DNA from: Botrytis cinerea B05.10
Lineage: Eukaryota > Ascomycota > Leotiomycetes > Helotiales > Sclerotiniaceae
Assembly: GCF_000143535.2 (NCBI RefSeq)
Contig: NC_037314.1
Coordinates: 1,798,001 to 1,862,000, forward strand
Length of the DNA: 64,000 nucleotides
Direction: 5' to 3'
A program made the position numbers and the translations under genes. Shown here piece after piece: positions 24,326-33,869 of this stretch (its first letter is position 1; each line of letters opens with the position of its first letter). Below the pieces are notes generated by a model. It searched no databases. It was not told the origin of the DNA and was given only the letters and a program-made list of their open reading frames with translations.

Positions 24326-24332
24326 TATAAAA
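24326..24332 (+). promoter_or_regulatory. TATA box of the SnoaL-like gene
   Basis: TATAAAA lies about 135 bp before the ATG at 24464 and downstream of the TCCGC motif cluster. Confidence 0.55.
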
Positions 24333-24463
24333 TGCGTCTCCTGTCCTAAGGTATAGAATTACAACCACACTCTTCTGCCCTTCGCTACAATCTAAACCGT
24401 TCGCATAGGTGCGTAGCTCGATTGTTACCGCAATATTTTGTTAACAGTGTATAGCAACAAACG

Positions 24464-24925
24464 ATGTCCGCTCAATTCCAAACTCTCGCTGAATGGGTGA
24501 CAGAGCTCAATGATGCTCTGTACATCCAACCAAATGCCGAAATCGCTCTCAAAGCTGTCCATGAGCAAGTTGATTCAAGCTTAGTAATTAAGTACGCGAC
24601 CCGAACTTCATAACATCTTGTCAAGCATATCTAACACAGGCGCACTGCCAGAATCAACCACAATACCTACACGTATGACCAATTTGAGCCTGGTCTTCAA
24701 TACTTCCGTAGTTCTGGTACAACGATTCAAGACACCTTCTCTGTACTTCTCCAATGGGAGAACCCAGATAAACCGGACGGCGTGGTGGCAGTTCTTAGTA
24801 AAACCACGTCTACGGAGAATGCAACGGGCAAGGTGACTAAAAAAACCAACATGATTCTCTGGGAGGTTAAGTGGATTGATGGAAAGAGGAAGCTTACAGG
24901 GCAAACGGAGGTAGAGACTGAATGA
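24464..24925 (+). CDS. SnoaL/NTF2-like protein (module gene 2)
   Basis: Exons 24464-24591 and 24640-24925 (137 aa). The 48-nt intron (GTACGC...CTAACACAG, branch and acceptor almost fused) joins VIK to RTARINHNTY in phase 2. The size and secondary-structure pattern fit the SnoaL-like/NTF2 fold: an N-terminal helical segment with AEWVTELNDALY, then N-x-x-x-YDQFEPGLQYFR. Three long beta strands follow (DTFSVLLQWEN, DGVVAVLSKTT, NMILWEVKWIDGKRKLTGQTEVE). The DGKR turn and the WEVKW strand are common in fungal members. This fold serves as cyclases, dehydratases, epoxide hydrolases or non-enzymatic dimers. The catalytic role cannot be fixed from sequence. It is transcribed away from module gene 1, with shared TCCGC motifs between them, and is followed after 805 bp by the Zn2Cys6 regulator. 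Confidence 0.85.
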
Positions 24926-25730
24926 GAACCAAGTCCGGAAGGCTGCCATATGTAAAGGCTGGTGCTGCCTCAGTAAGATCACACGAGTTAGCCCAGGGAG
25001 AGATATGTTGAGAAATATTTGAATATAAGATGCGTACGCATCAGATATCATTCCAGTCCTTTTACGCATTTCATGCAGCGTATTCCATTGTTTGTTTGGT
25101 CAGAGTTTCTTATACTTCAGAAAGTCATTTAGTTAGATTAAAAAACATCACGTAGAATCAATCAATTACCTTCTACTCAATCAAAAGTTCAACAGAGAGG
25201 GATGTCGTGAATGCTACACTTGATCGCTTTCTTGCATGCAAAGAGAATTCTGGGATTCGTACTTTTTTTTTCAAGACCCAGCTCAGCCTGCTAGTCCAAA
25301 AGTTTCTCTGGTTAGTCGATCAATTTATAAACATGTATTTTTATTGTCGATGCACTTTCCAGTGAGGACATGATCATCTGGTTGGCAGTATCATCGGTTT
25401 GGGATGGGCAGAGTAGTCATGACTTTTATATTGATCGAAAGACTTATTAGAGGCCGCTGTTGCATACAGGTAAACGGGTAAGGCTCGGCAGACTTCTGCT
25501 TAGTCATTACATGCCCAAAGCTTACACTCCCACACCGCGTAGCTAGCACGTGATCTGTACACGTCGTGCGGAGAATTGTGACGCTAGTGGAGTTTCCGCC
25601 AAACTATAATCCAATCTCCACGACCTTGTTCTATCTCTACTATCGAGAATGCACGCCAAGGGCGCAAATGATCGACATTGACCATTCAACCTCGGATCTT
25701 TCATTTCCTCACCCGAAGTAATGAGCCGAA
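24926..25730. promoter_or_regulatory. Promoter region of the Zn2Cys6 gene with an inverted TCCGC pair
   Basis: No gene is seen. About 160 bp before the regulator's ATG, TGCGGA (25567-25572) and TCCGCC (25595-25600) form an outward-facing CGG/CCG pair. This is the same core motif as in the module's divergent promoter, so autoregulation is possible. Confidence 0.45.
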
Positions 25731-26978
25731 ATGTCGAGCACATCACGCCACAAGTCGTGCCTCGGATGCATCCAGACTAAGCGAAAATGTGACCGAACAT
25801 GGCCGAGATGCCAGCGTTGCGTCACGAGACGCACTGAATGCCGATATATCGGTCGGAATCGCCCCCAACTGCAGCAGAGCCCTGATTCCGACGTGGATCA
25901 ACCTGCTCCTGCCCTGGAGCATTTGGGTGAACAGTCGTCTAGCAACTGGCGGTTGGAACAATATCACGCGGAACCATCGTTATTGCTCACACCATGCTGG
26001 GATGGTGCTCTATTCGAGTTCCCTTATCATTTCAGCCTTGCGGGCCAAGGCGACTTCATCTTCAATAGCATACAAGACGAGGTTCCTCAACCGGCGTCAA
26101 GCAATACTGATCCAGATATTGTACGAGCTGTTACTTCGGATTCAAAGCTCCAGGCTCGTGTAGAGTTTGTAGCAAAGCGACTAACAAGAATCCCGAGGAC
26201 ATTCGCACAACACGGCCACACAATGTTCATCCACCACATACAATTCCAGCAGAGTTGTTCGCCGGCTCTGCAGGATGCAATGAGCGCGTGTGCTTTGTAT
26301 TGCATGAAAAGCGTGGCAAATCAAGCATTGGTATTCAGAAATTTGGAAAACAAATGTCAGCAGCTAATTGCAAGCACTAATATGTTGCTCGCCTCTAGAA
26401 CGGATCTTCTTGAAGCTCTACAAGCGCTCTTGCTTTACCAGTTAATGCGGCTCTTCGATGGCGACATTCGTCTCAGAGCCCATGCGGAAGTCGATGAATC
26501 GGTTGCGATCCTATGGGCGAGCCAGCTCAACGCTCTGACGTTCAATGCAGAAGACACTGCAATGGCTGCGCCAGGTTCGATAGACACGAGCATTGTGACA
26601 GTAGACCGCAGGTCGGACTGGCAATCCTGGCTTGTTAACGAAAGCATCCGACGCACCGTTATCACCGCATTCATGCTGAAGGGTGTATACAGTTTTCTGA
26701 AACTTGGCTACGACAGCCCCGTTGATCTAGATATGTGCTTCACTGCACAAGCTGCGCTTTGGAATGCGCAGTCCGCAATCGATTGGTGTAGGGCTCGAGA
26801 AGAGACGGAGCAACTCGAGATATGGGTCAAGCATTGGGACGAGGCAATTGCAAAGGCAAAACCAGTGGACCTGGAGGAATTTGGAGTACTAATTATGACG
26901 ATGATATGGGGGCGTGAGGCTACACGGAAATGGTTGGGAGATGATATTACTCTAAAATATGGGTTGGAGATGGCTTAA
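25731..26978 (+). CDS. Zn2Cys6 transcription factor (module gene 3)
   Basis: A single exon of 415 codons. The N-terminal binuclear zinc cluster is complete: Cys10, Cys13, Cys20, Cys27, Cys30 and Cys37 in CX2CX6CX6CX2CX6C spacing, with the basic KRKC...PRCQRC signature. A short linker (GRNRPQLQQ) leads to a central regulatory region rich in Leu/Ala helices, without a clear conserved Fungal_trans motif. The protein is short for the class, which fits pathway-specific regulators in small metabolite gene sets. It sits between the SnoaL-like gene and the second dehydrogenase, all within about 6 kb, so it is the natural candidate regulator of the module. Repeated TCCGC motifs in its own promoter and in the divergent promoter support this by position only. 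The start is the ATG just before the zinc cluster. Confidence 0.92.
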   Translation: MSSTSRHKSCLGCIQTKRKCDRTWPRCQRCVTRRTECRYIGRNRPQLQQSPDSDVDQPAPALEHLGEQSSSNWRLEQYHAEPSLLLTPCWDGALFEFPYHFSLAGQGDFIFNSIQDEVPQPASSNTDPDIVRAVTSDSKLQARVEFVAKRLTRIPRTFAQHGHTMFIHHIQFQQSCSPALQDAMSACALYCMKSVANQALVFRNLENKCQQLIASTNMLLASRTDLLEALQALLLYQLMRLFDGDIRLRAHAEVDESVAILWASQLNALTFNAEDTAMAAPGSIDTSIVTVDRRSDWQSWLVNESIRRTVITAFMLKGVYSFLKLGYDSPVDLDMCFTAQAALWNAQSAIDWCRAREETEQLEIWVKHWDEAIAKAKPVDLEEFGVLIMTMIWGREATRKWLGDDITLKYGLEMA

Positions 26979-27761
26979 AACGAGGTAGGTACTCCACACC
27001 ATGAGATGTGATATAGGGGGGGTCCCTACTTGGGCTGAATGCTTTCTGAGTGGATATCCAGTAGAGTTAAACAGGTTTGCTGCTAATACTTTATTAGTAA
27101 ATTACTTGAAAAATAAGCTCATTCGTGGTGCTTCCCCCGCTCTGTCCCCCCTCTTGCGAGTTCAGCTGCAATCGCATTAGGCAAGGTACGTGCACATGCC
27201 AGCAATTGTCGCAATTCAGCACATGTACTAGGAAAACTTTTAGAATAGAATAGTATTAATCTTATATATAAAGTGAAATACAAATTGGATCACTCTAATA
27301 TTGATCTAAATAAAGGACACAGACAAGATCACATACTCTTTCGGTATCGAACTAAAAAGTACACTAATAGTATTAGATATATTATTAGATAATCAAAACG
27401 ATCGATGTAATCAACTCTGTTGAAGCTCGACGTTGAAGCTCTTGAATAATTATACAGAGTGTTTATGCATCGTCTAGGTGCTTCGTAACGATTGCGCCAG
27501 TCGCTAGTCAAAGAATGAGCAGCCTCAAGATGTGGCACAGTTGCGGCACGAATGGGGTAGTGCTTACATATGCAGGCCTTTTGGGCAGTAAATCCGGCTG
27601 CACTACATCGGAATTTGGCCATGATGCGTAAAGATTTATCAGCACTTGTCAGCAATTGCTGAACGCCGCTAACTCTTCATAGTAGCAACGATAAGCATTT
27701 GTAGTGGTATTAAAATCTTCCACTTTGAGTGTCATAACCTTTACTGGCAGCTTTCATCATC
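26979..27761. other. AT-rich spacer with the right copy of a diverged repeat
   Basis: No gene is supported. The minus-strand frame at 27329-27655 has 108 codons but no domain. The segment 27423-27480 is the partner of the repeat at 21876-21945. The right end is the promoter of module gene 4. Confidence 0.5.
27423..27480. repeat. Diverged dispersed repeat, right copy
   Basis: AAGCTCGACGTTGAAGCTCTTGAA... through GCATCGTCTAGGTG aligns with 21876-21945, same orientation, 5.5 kb apart. The two copies bracket module genes 1-3. Confidence 0.6.
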
Positions 27762-28815
27762 ATGGAAGGTGGTACAGTTCTTCTCACAGGTGCTAATAGC
27801 TCGCTCGCAATTCCCTCGATAGAATATCTCCTCACAAAATATGCGGATTACACTGTCGTGCTGACCGTCCGCAATCCATCCGACGAGAATACTCAAAGGC
27901 TTCGTGAAATACTTTCTAATTTTCCTGAAGACCGATCAACTATCCATACACTTGACCTTGGCTCATTAGCCGCTGTGGAGAGCTTTGCTGGCGTCATCGA
28001 GGCGGACATCACCGCGGGCAGATTGCCCCCCCTCGCAGCTATAATCTGCAATGCTTTCACATGGAGCATTTCCGATGGTTTGAAGTTTACCTCGGATAAC
28101 TATGAAAGTTCTATGGCTGTCAATCATCTTGCCCACCTTGCAATAATCTTGAGGCTGTTGGGCTCATTTCGGCCGGACGGGGGTAAGATCGTCATTCTTG
28201 GAAGCGACTCACATTACCCTGGCAAAAGTGGCCTTGAAAAGTTTCCCCCAAACCTTCCTGAAGATTTGGAGCTTCTTGTTCATCCCGCACCAGATAAAAG
28301 CGGAGAAGAAGTTGGCCGTGGGTTTCAAAGATACGGGTTATCGAAAGCGGCAGCAATCATGGGGATGTATCAATTGAACAAAAGACTTTCCAAGGTACAA
28401 TCAAAACCAGATATTGCTTGAACACTTGCTTACGGATGATTTTTAGGACCCATCGTTAAGCAAGATTTCAGCAGTGGCCATGGATCCTGGTGGACTTACA
28501 GATTCTAGGTGCATGAGTTCTGGTGTACCATCTGCATGGTGGATTCTGATGAGAGGAGTACTTGGTCCATTGCAACCTCTCTTGAGATATCTAGTTCCAA
28601 CACTACGCAACACCAAGATCGCAGCTACAGATCTGATTGATATCTCAGTTGGGGAAGAGTACCGTGTGTCAAGTGGCTACTATGTTATGTTGAACAAGGA
28701 AGAGAGCTCGCCAGAGAGCCAGGATGAAGAGAAGCAATTGAAGCTGTGGAAAAAGAGTATGGGGTGGATAAAGATTAGCCAAGACCAGACACCACTACGA
28801 GAAATACTCACATAG
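27762..28815 (+). CDS. Short-chain dehydrogenase/reductase (module gene 4)
   Basis: Exons 27762-28394 and 28447-28815 (333 aa). The 52-nt intron (GTACAA...TTTTTAG) joins NKRLSK to DPSLSKISAVAMDPGG in phase 0. The cofactor loop is TGANSSLA at residues 9-16, where the last Gly of the usual TGxxxxxG loop is Ala. The Asn-Ala of the NNAG region is CNAF (residues about 96-99), and the catalytic pair Tyr191/Lys195 lies in YGLSK. MDPGGLTDSR matches the substrate-loop pattern (HPG-x-x-x-T) of the retinol-dehydrogenase and WW-oxidoreductase-like SDRs. The product is therefore a likely NAD(P)-dependent alcohol/ketone oxidoreductase, of unknown substrate. It follows the Zn2Cys6 gene on the same strand after a 783-bp AT-rich spacer, and the remnant of an FAD oxidoreductase lies 770 bp downstream. 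Membership in the module is inferred from position. Confidence 0.9.
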
Positions 28816-29582
28816 ATCTTGATAACCATATTAGGTGTGACTGTTGCGGTATTGAAGGTGCGTAAGGAGATGACACACATAATGAAATGGCCTGCAGAAA
28901 ATGTTGGGAAAACAGAATAGCCAGATAAGTAGGCCAGCTTCAAGGAAAGGGAAGCCCAGGAAGTATGGCGTGAAGCGGGAAAAGCTCGTGCGAAGACGCG
29001 GCTGTAAAACATCATGATGGAAGCACGGATTGGAACTGACTTGGCAGGATGGAGAAATACACCACCAATTGTTCCCTGTTAATCGAATATCACTCTTTCT
29101 TATCTTTATTGTTCAATTGCTATCATTCAAATTGATATATGCTGCCATCACGATCTAATCAACATACACACCACTTAAACATTTTTTTGTCAAAAACCCG
29201 GCCTTCTTACTTCGTCTATATCAGATCACACCTCAGTTAGAATCATAATTCAAGTATCCTACCAAAGCTCTCTTGTTTCCCAAGGACTATTTAGCCTGGC
29301 AATCACAACAGCTGTCCCCAGAACCCCAGAGCCAAAACGACATGTCTCATAGTTCTTTGAAGTATAGATTTGAGGGACAATGAAACAGGAACTACTAGTT
29401 GATATTTTCCAGCAAAGAGGCAGACGAGTCAAGCACCTATCTCAATAAACATAATGAGTGCCGATTTGCAATTTTTCGAACCTTTTACTTCCAGAGAGTG
29501 ATTTCAAAGTCTACCAGTTGGCCCCGTCGTTGTCAGACCCTGACAGACTAGCAAGTCAATCCCGAGGAGGTAATCCATAACC
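28816..29582. other. Region between module gene 4 and the FAD oxidoreductase remnant
   Basis: No intact gene. The 5' part of the lost FAD oxidoreductase should have been here if it decayed in place, but I cannot see further recognisable segments. Confidence 0.45.
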
Positions 29583-29880
29583 GACTGGACTTCGACAGAG
29601 GATGATGTCACTGTATTTAAGCGCGGTCAAATCAGTTGGTGATCAATTCGAAACGTTCGGTGCGGCTCGAAATTCCAACCCCCCCTATCTATACATGAAT
29701 GACTGCTACGCGGACCAAAATCCTCTAGCCCAATACTCGCCTGCAAATATCAAGACCATGAGAAATATTGCTGCGAAGTATGACCCTAGCAGGGTACTTC
29801 AACTTTTCACAGAAGGATGGGCTTTTGTTATCAAAAGAATGATTAAAGTGGCCTGTTGCAGGTATTGGTTTCCGAGGTAA
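29583..29880 (+). pseudogene. Remnant of a berberine-bridge-type FAD-linked oxidoreductase
   Basis: From 29583 one frame reads DWTSTEDDVTVFK and then runs into a stop. In the next frame, from about 29623, the sequence continues AVKSVGDQFETF and then PYLYMNDCYADQNPLAQY with KTMRNIAAKYDPSRVLQ to about 29810. Together these are the last 90-100 residues of the FAD-binding oxidoreductase family with a BBE-type C-terminal motif (Y-x-N-x-x...D-P-x-x-x-Y...YDP-x-x-x-F/L-Q), broken by a frameshift near 29620-29625. The whole FAD-binding domain is absent. The enzyme class oxidises alcohols, sugars or C-C bonds in secondary metabolism, which fits the neighbouring dehydrogenase module. An intron between the two frames is possible instead of a frameshift, but the missing N-terminal 80 percent makes a working enzyme unlikely. 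Confidence 0.55.
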
Positions 29881-29999
29881 ATTTTGAACATCAATAGTCA
29901 ACTTTGATTGTAATGAGGAGTCTGGAATAATGATGTTTTGGAATTAAAGCTGTAACATATATTAAGGGCAACTCAAAGCGGAGCTTAAGTGATATTGTT

Positions 30000-31261
30000 C
30001 TAATCAGAAATCGCACGAGCATCAACTGTATCCCCACTTCCATCTCCGCCATCAAACAAATCACAATCTGGGAATCGATATTCTATCTTAGATTAGCATA
30101 ACATTCTTCCTCTCCCTCCCCCGTGTCGCTTGCATTTCTCACTGCAAAAGAGGAAAACAACTTACGATCAAACAAACTCTCCCAAAAATCCACCTCTCTC
30201 ACATAACAGAAATCCGTCGTAAGATACCAATACGTCTCATTGGGATTTGTAGTTTCGAAATTATCTACATAGCATTGTACCCAAACACCATGATCCCATT
30301 CGTAGCTCTTGACCAATTGACTTGCTGACGAGGGGGTACTGTAGCAAGGAGCGTAATCTTCACCGACTGTGATGTTGAGAAGGTACCGTTTGTTAAGATC
30401 ATTAGACGAGGAAGGGGGCGAGTGTTTAGCGAGAGAGCCATGTGAGTTCTCGTTAGCATTGAGTGGAGAAGGTGCACGCTTCTCTGGTGTTGTGTAGTTT
30501 AGTTGAATAAAGCCTACTGGGCCGCAATAGTCAAGCTCTGACTTATCGGCGGGCTCTTCAAGACCAATTTGTGCCACATAACAGTTATCTGTGGTTTTCA
30601 ACCAGGTGCTATTTCCGTCGCTGTTAGCTGCCTGATATGCAGAGAGATGCGAAGTTCAGAAGTGAAAAGGGACATACCTGTCATTGATCACGAGATCCCC
30701 AAGATCAGTCCAGCAAGTCACCGTAATATCAGTTCCATATTTCAGATACTTGACAACCTCGCAACTCGCATTATCATCGCAAATATTACATTCGGTGTTG
30801 TATTTTGTGGTTGCAGGAGCTGTTGTTATATGCTCAATAGTAGAATCTGGGCCACAAAAGCTGAGATCGGTTTCATCTGTAGCTAGTTAGTAAAATTCAA
30901 ATCTGAGCTACAACAATACATACATTCTCCAGCATAATCAGTGAGGTCGTATTGGGTTACATAGCAGTCGTCACTTGTTCTCAGCCACGTACTGGGTGTG
31001 TTAGTATTCTGTATAGCTGCTCACATTCGGAATTGAACCATACCTATCACCATCGATGACTGTACCAGTAGTCCAGCAAACGAGCGTTACAACGGTGCTG
31101 TAGTCATAGAATTCTTTATTTGTGCAAAGCGAATAAGGACACGTCTTGCATTCAGTTGCTACACCCGGCTCAAGAGTGTTGTTGAATGGGGGTTTAAAGG
31201 CAGCATTTGTGATATCCGCAAGAACCAGAAAGAACCCAAGAGTGGGAAGCGATGAAATCAT
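30000..31261 (-). CDS. Secreted protein with repeated Cys-rich SH3b-like units
   Basis: Five exons: 31261-31044, 30991-30924, 30876-30678, 30608-30166 and 30082-30000 (336 aa). Introns of 52, 47, 69 and 83 nt are all GT-AG, and the phases close. A signal peptide (about residues 1-20) is followed by repeated units with C-x2-C, an (V)TCWT or TLVCWTTG strand, and then STWL(R/K)T(S/T)D(D/N)CYV and a CG(P) end. A third, diverged copy follows in exon 4 (VWVQCYVDN ... YWYLTTDFCYV). The CW-x-TG plus W-x-K/R-T-x-D-x-CYV pattern resembles bacterial-type SH3 (SH3b/SH3_3) domains, which bind cell-wall polymers; this is inference. Introns before STWLRT and before STWLKT have the same position and phase, so the exon pair was duplicated with its introns. 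A Lys-Arg site (EKRAPSP) and a Ser/Asn-rich linker separate copies 2 and 3. The acidic tail ends DARAISD. Activity unknown. Confidence 0.8.
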
Positions 31262-32215
31262 TATAACGATGCCAAAAATTCCGACTCAAATAGTGCAGTG
31301 AAAAGTTTTGACAGCGCTTGTAGATAATATGAAAGACTATCTTCCGTTCATCTCGAGTCTTGTTGGGATTGAGACCTCATATATACCAACATCATATCAG
31401 ATTCAAACAAATGTGGAAACCGTTGTCACTCACCGTTTACCAATGGCTGTAGCCAAGAAGAAGCTATTGAATCAATTTATTATATCTTTGAAACCAGTTA
31501 AGCTTTCAGCGTATTACTGCAGGTTCAATGCAAGTAATGTTGATCAACCCGAATCTACACAGTAATTACCCCGCAGTCATGCAGCCTTGGCAGCTCCTGC
31601 CAGTCAGCTTTCTTCCGATTCTCGAATCAATGAAGAGAAGCCTGATGCAACCTCGTATAGCCAACTAGAAATCTTCAGTGCAGCTCGTATGCGGCTCGGG
31701 AAACCCAGGTTGTCATGAACCGGGAAGTAATTTTCAGGCTAAAACCAGGTACGAAGCCCTCCTTTCGGCGGTGAGGCTGATAATCGTTGTAAAGTAGTGT
31801 TTCTTGCTTTTGTACATTGCAGGATCCATAATAACAGCAGTAACGTAGCTCTCACTCCAAAATGTATCTGCTGGGACGATTGACTACCTACTGCGGGAGA
31901 GTAGTTTCCGAGGATGCAAAATCATAGAAACGCTTTAGCCGTGGAAGTATTGGGTTTCAGAGACTTTCTCATTCTAAAGAGTGGAAATTTTTTGGAGCAA
32001 GGTTAATCTGACAGCATGAGAAGACACATGTGTCGTGATATGTCACAAAGCTTGGTATGTATTCGAACAATCAATGAGTAGGTGTGGGGGGCCAAAAACA
32101 GTACCCCACAAACTTCAATATCCGTGTCCGTTTGTTTCCCGTCATAACCTTATCGGCGACGACAACCATACATACCAATCTTTACCAAGACATCTTGATA
32201 TTTAATCCCACAACC
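31262..32215. other. Divergent promoter region
   Basis: It lies between the secreted-protein gene (minus) and the NIF3-like gene (plus). A frame at 31308-31565 has no domain. Upstream of 32216 the frame stays open to 32084, but those residues are Thr/Asn-rich and unlike the family, so they are taken as leader. Confidence 0.5.
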
Positions 32216-32618
32216 ATGACAGCACTGTCCGCCGCATCCAAACGCTTCAAGCTAATATTTTTCGTCCCACCATCAGGACTCCCAGCCTGTAAAGCTGCCA
32301 TTTTCGCCGCCGGAGCTGGACGCTATCCGGGCCCTGGAAATTATACCGAATGCTGCTGGGCTACGACAGGCACTGCACAGTTTCGACCAGGTGATACTGC
32401 GAATCCAAATATTGGGACTGTAGGTGCGTTGGAAGAGGTGCAAGAAGTTAGGTTCGAGACATTGTGTGTTGGCGAGGAGACGATTAAAAATGCCGTTGCA
32501 GCTTTGAAGAAGCAAGTTTGATTCTTATGTTGTCGTGTTTCTCGTTCCTAATGCGTTTGTTAGAGTTCATCCTTATGAGGAACCGGCTTATGAAGTTTAT
32601 AAGCTGGAGGATTATTGA
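32216..32618 (+). CDS. NIF3/YbgI-like small protein with GC-AG intron
   Basis: Exons 32216-32511 and 32564-32618 (116 aa). The 52-nt intron begins GCAAGT instead of GT, has a CCTAAT branch and ends TTAG. It joins AALKK to VHPYEEPAYEVYKLEDY in phase 2, restoring the strongly conserved VHPYEEPAY motif of the NIF3-like fold. A GT donor three bases downstream would shift the frame and lose the motif. The protein is the short stand-alone form: KLIFFVPPSGLPACKAAIFAAGAGRYPGYN-like segment with GRYPGPGNYTECCW, then GT-x-Q-FRPGDTANPNIG and EEVQEVRFETLC. This family is a small alpha-beta dimer or trimer module found in bacteria and fungi, related to the PII-like insert of NIF3/DUF34 proteins; its biochemical role is not settled. 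An in-frame upstream ATG at 32084 would add 44 residues without family character. Confidence 0.88.
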
Positions 32619-33869
32619 GTCCGGTGAAGCCCATACGTTAGCGTTGCTGTTGGAGAGGAAGATGAAGCGAGCAGAAGATTAGACAGTGCTTTTTACGATC
32701 GGCAGCTTGGCTGCCGTGGTTATGGAACAAAAATCTGAGGACAGAAGTGCAGCCACGTTCTAGGATTAATTCCCTGTCTTTCAGCTCGAAATGAACCAGT
32801 TGACAGAATATACCACTTTATTCTGGCATCGTTCAACGTCTTGTCTGTCTTCTGAACCCACCCCACTCTGGAGGATTGAGATTCGATTTCGAATTACAAG
32901 CTGCCTCATGGTACTTCCATTTCCCCGTGCATCTGATTTGCCTACTTGAATTTTTGCATTCAAAGCACAGTGATTCATCGTGTATACTGGGCAAGACATC
33001 ATTCAGCCTCTTGTGATTGTCAATAGATTGGCAGACTGCTGGTATTCGATTGAACTCCAAAGCACTACTTGACACTGAACAATACCCATTTTCTAGCAAG
33101 CCCCAATTATCGGCATCATCTTCGACACAAATACACAGTTAAAATTATTGACCCAGGTGGCAACCCTTGGGAGGGTAGTGTCATCGATAAAATTATGACT
33201 TGACATTAGTATCAAGACTTAATTATGATACATATTTTATCATGATTCTGCATAACACAGCAATACTCTTTTCACCAACCATTACGACTGAATATCTGAA
33301 TTCAGGCGATCGACTCTAGTACTCCATCTACAAACTCTCAGCACCAAGATCCTCATCTCATTCCACTGCCCTTCCTCCCTTCCTCCCTTCCTCCCTTCCT
33401 CCCTTCCTCCCTTCCTCCCTTCCTCCCTTCCTCCCTTCCCACCCTCCGGCCTAGCTACCCATATACCCACCCATTCACCCATCCTATCCTATCCACTCAA
33501 ACTCCCCAACGAAGATTTCCGCTTGAATCCCATTCATCCAGCCAGCCATCCATCCGAGAAACACAAAATAAACCTATGGACCCATGAATCCAAAGGCACG
33601 TGTCAAATAGACATATATAGACTACCCAGTGCGCATCCCATTCGCTTCAACAAGAGAAATTAAGTACGTTCCCCTCACAGTGAATCCCCTAAAGGACCCT
33701 TAGCATACATTGGTTAAATGCACAAATACAAAGTGCTTTATGATCAAAATAAAATCGCATAAGTTTATGTACAACCATATTTTATTTCCCAATTTATTAC
33801 ATGATATCTATGAAAAAGTCCCGTTACGCCCCCCGACCGAGTTCCCATTTAAATAGAAGATATGAAGCC
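32619..33869. other. Intergenic region between convergent genes
   Basis: No gene is supported. It contains the (TTCCTCCC)n array and AT-rich DNA near 33180-33250. Minus-strand frames at 32781-33099 have no domains. Confidence 0.5.
33372..33437. repeat. 8-bp tandem repeat (TTCCTCCC), about eight copies
   Basis: The unit TTCCTCCC repeats without change from 33372 to about 33437. Confidence 0.95.
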
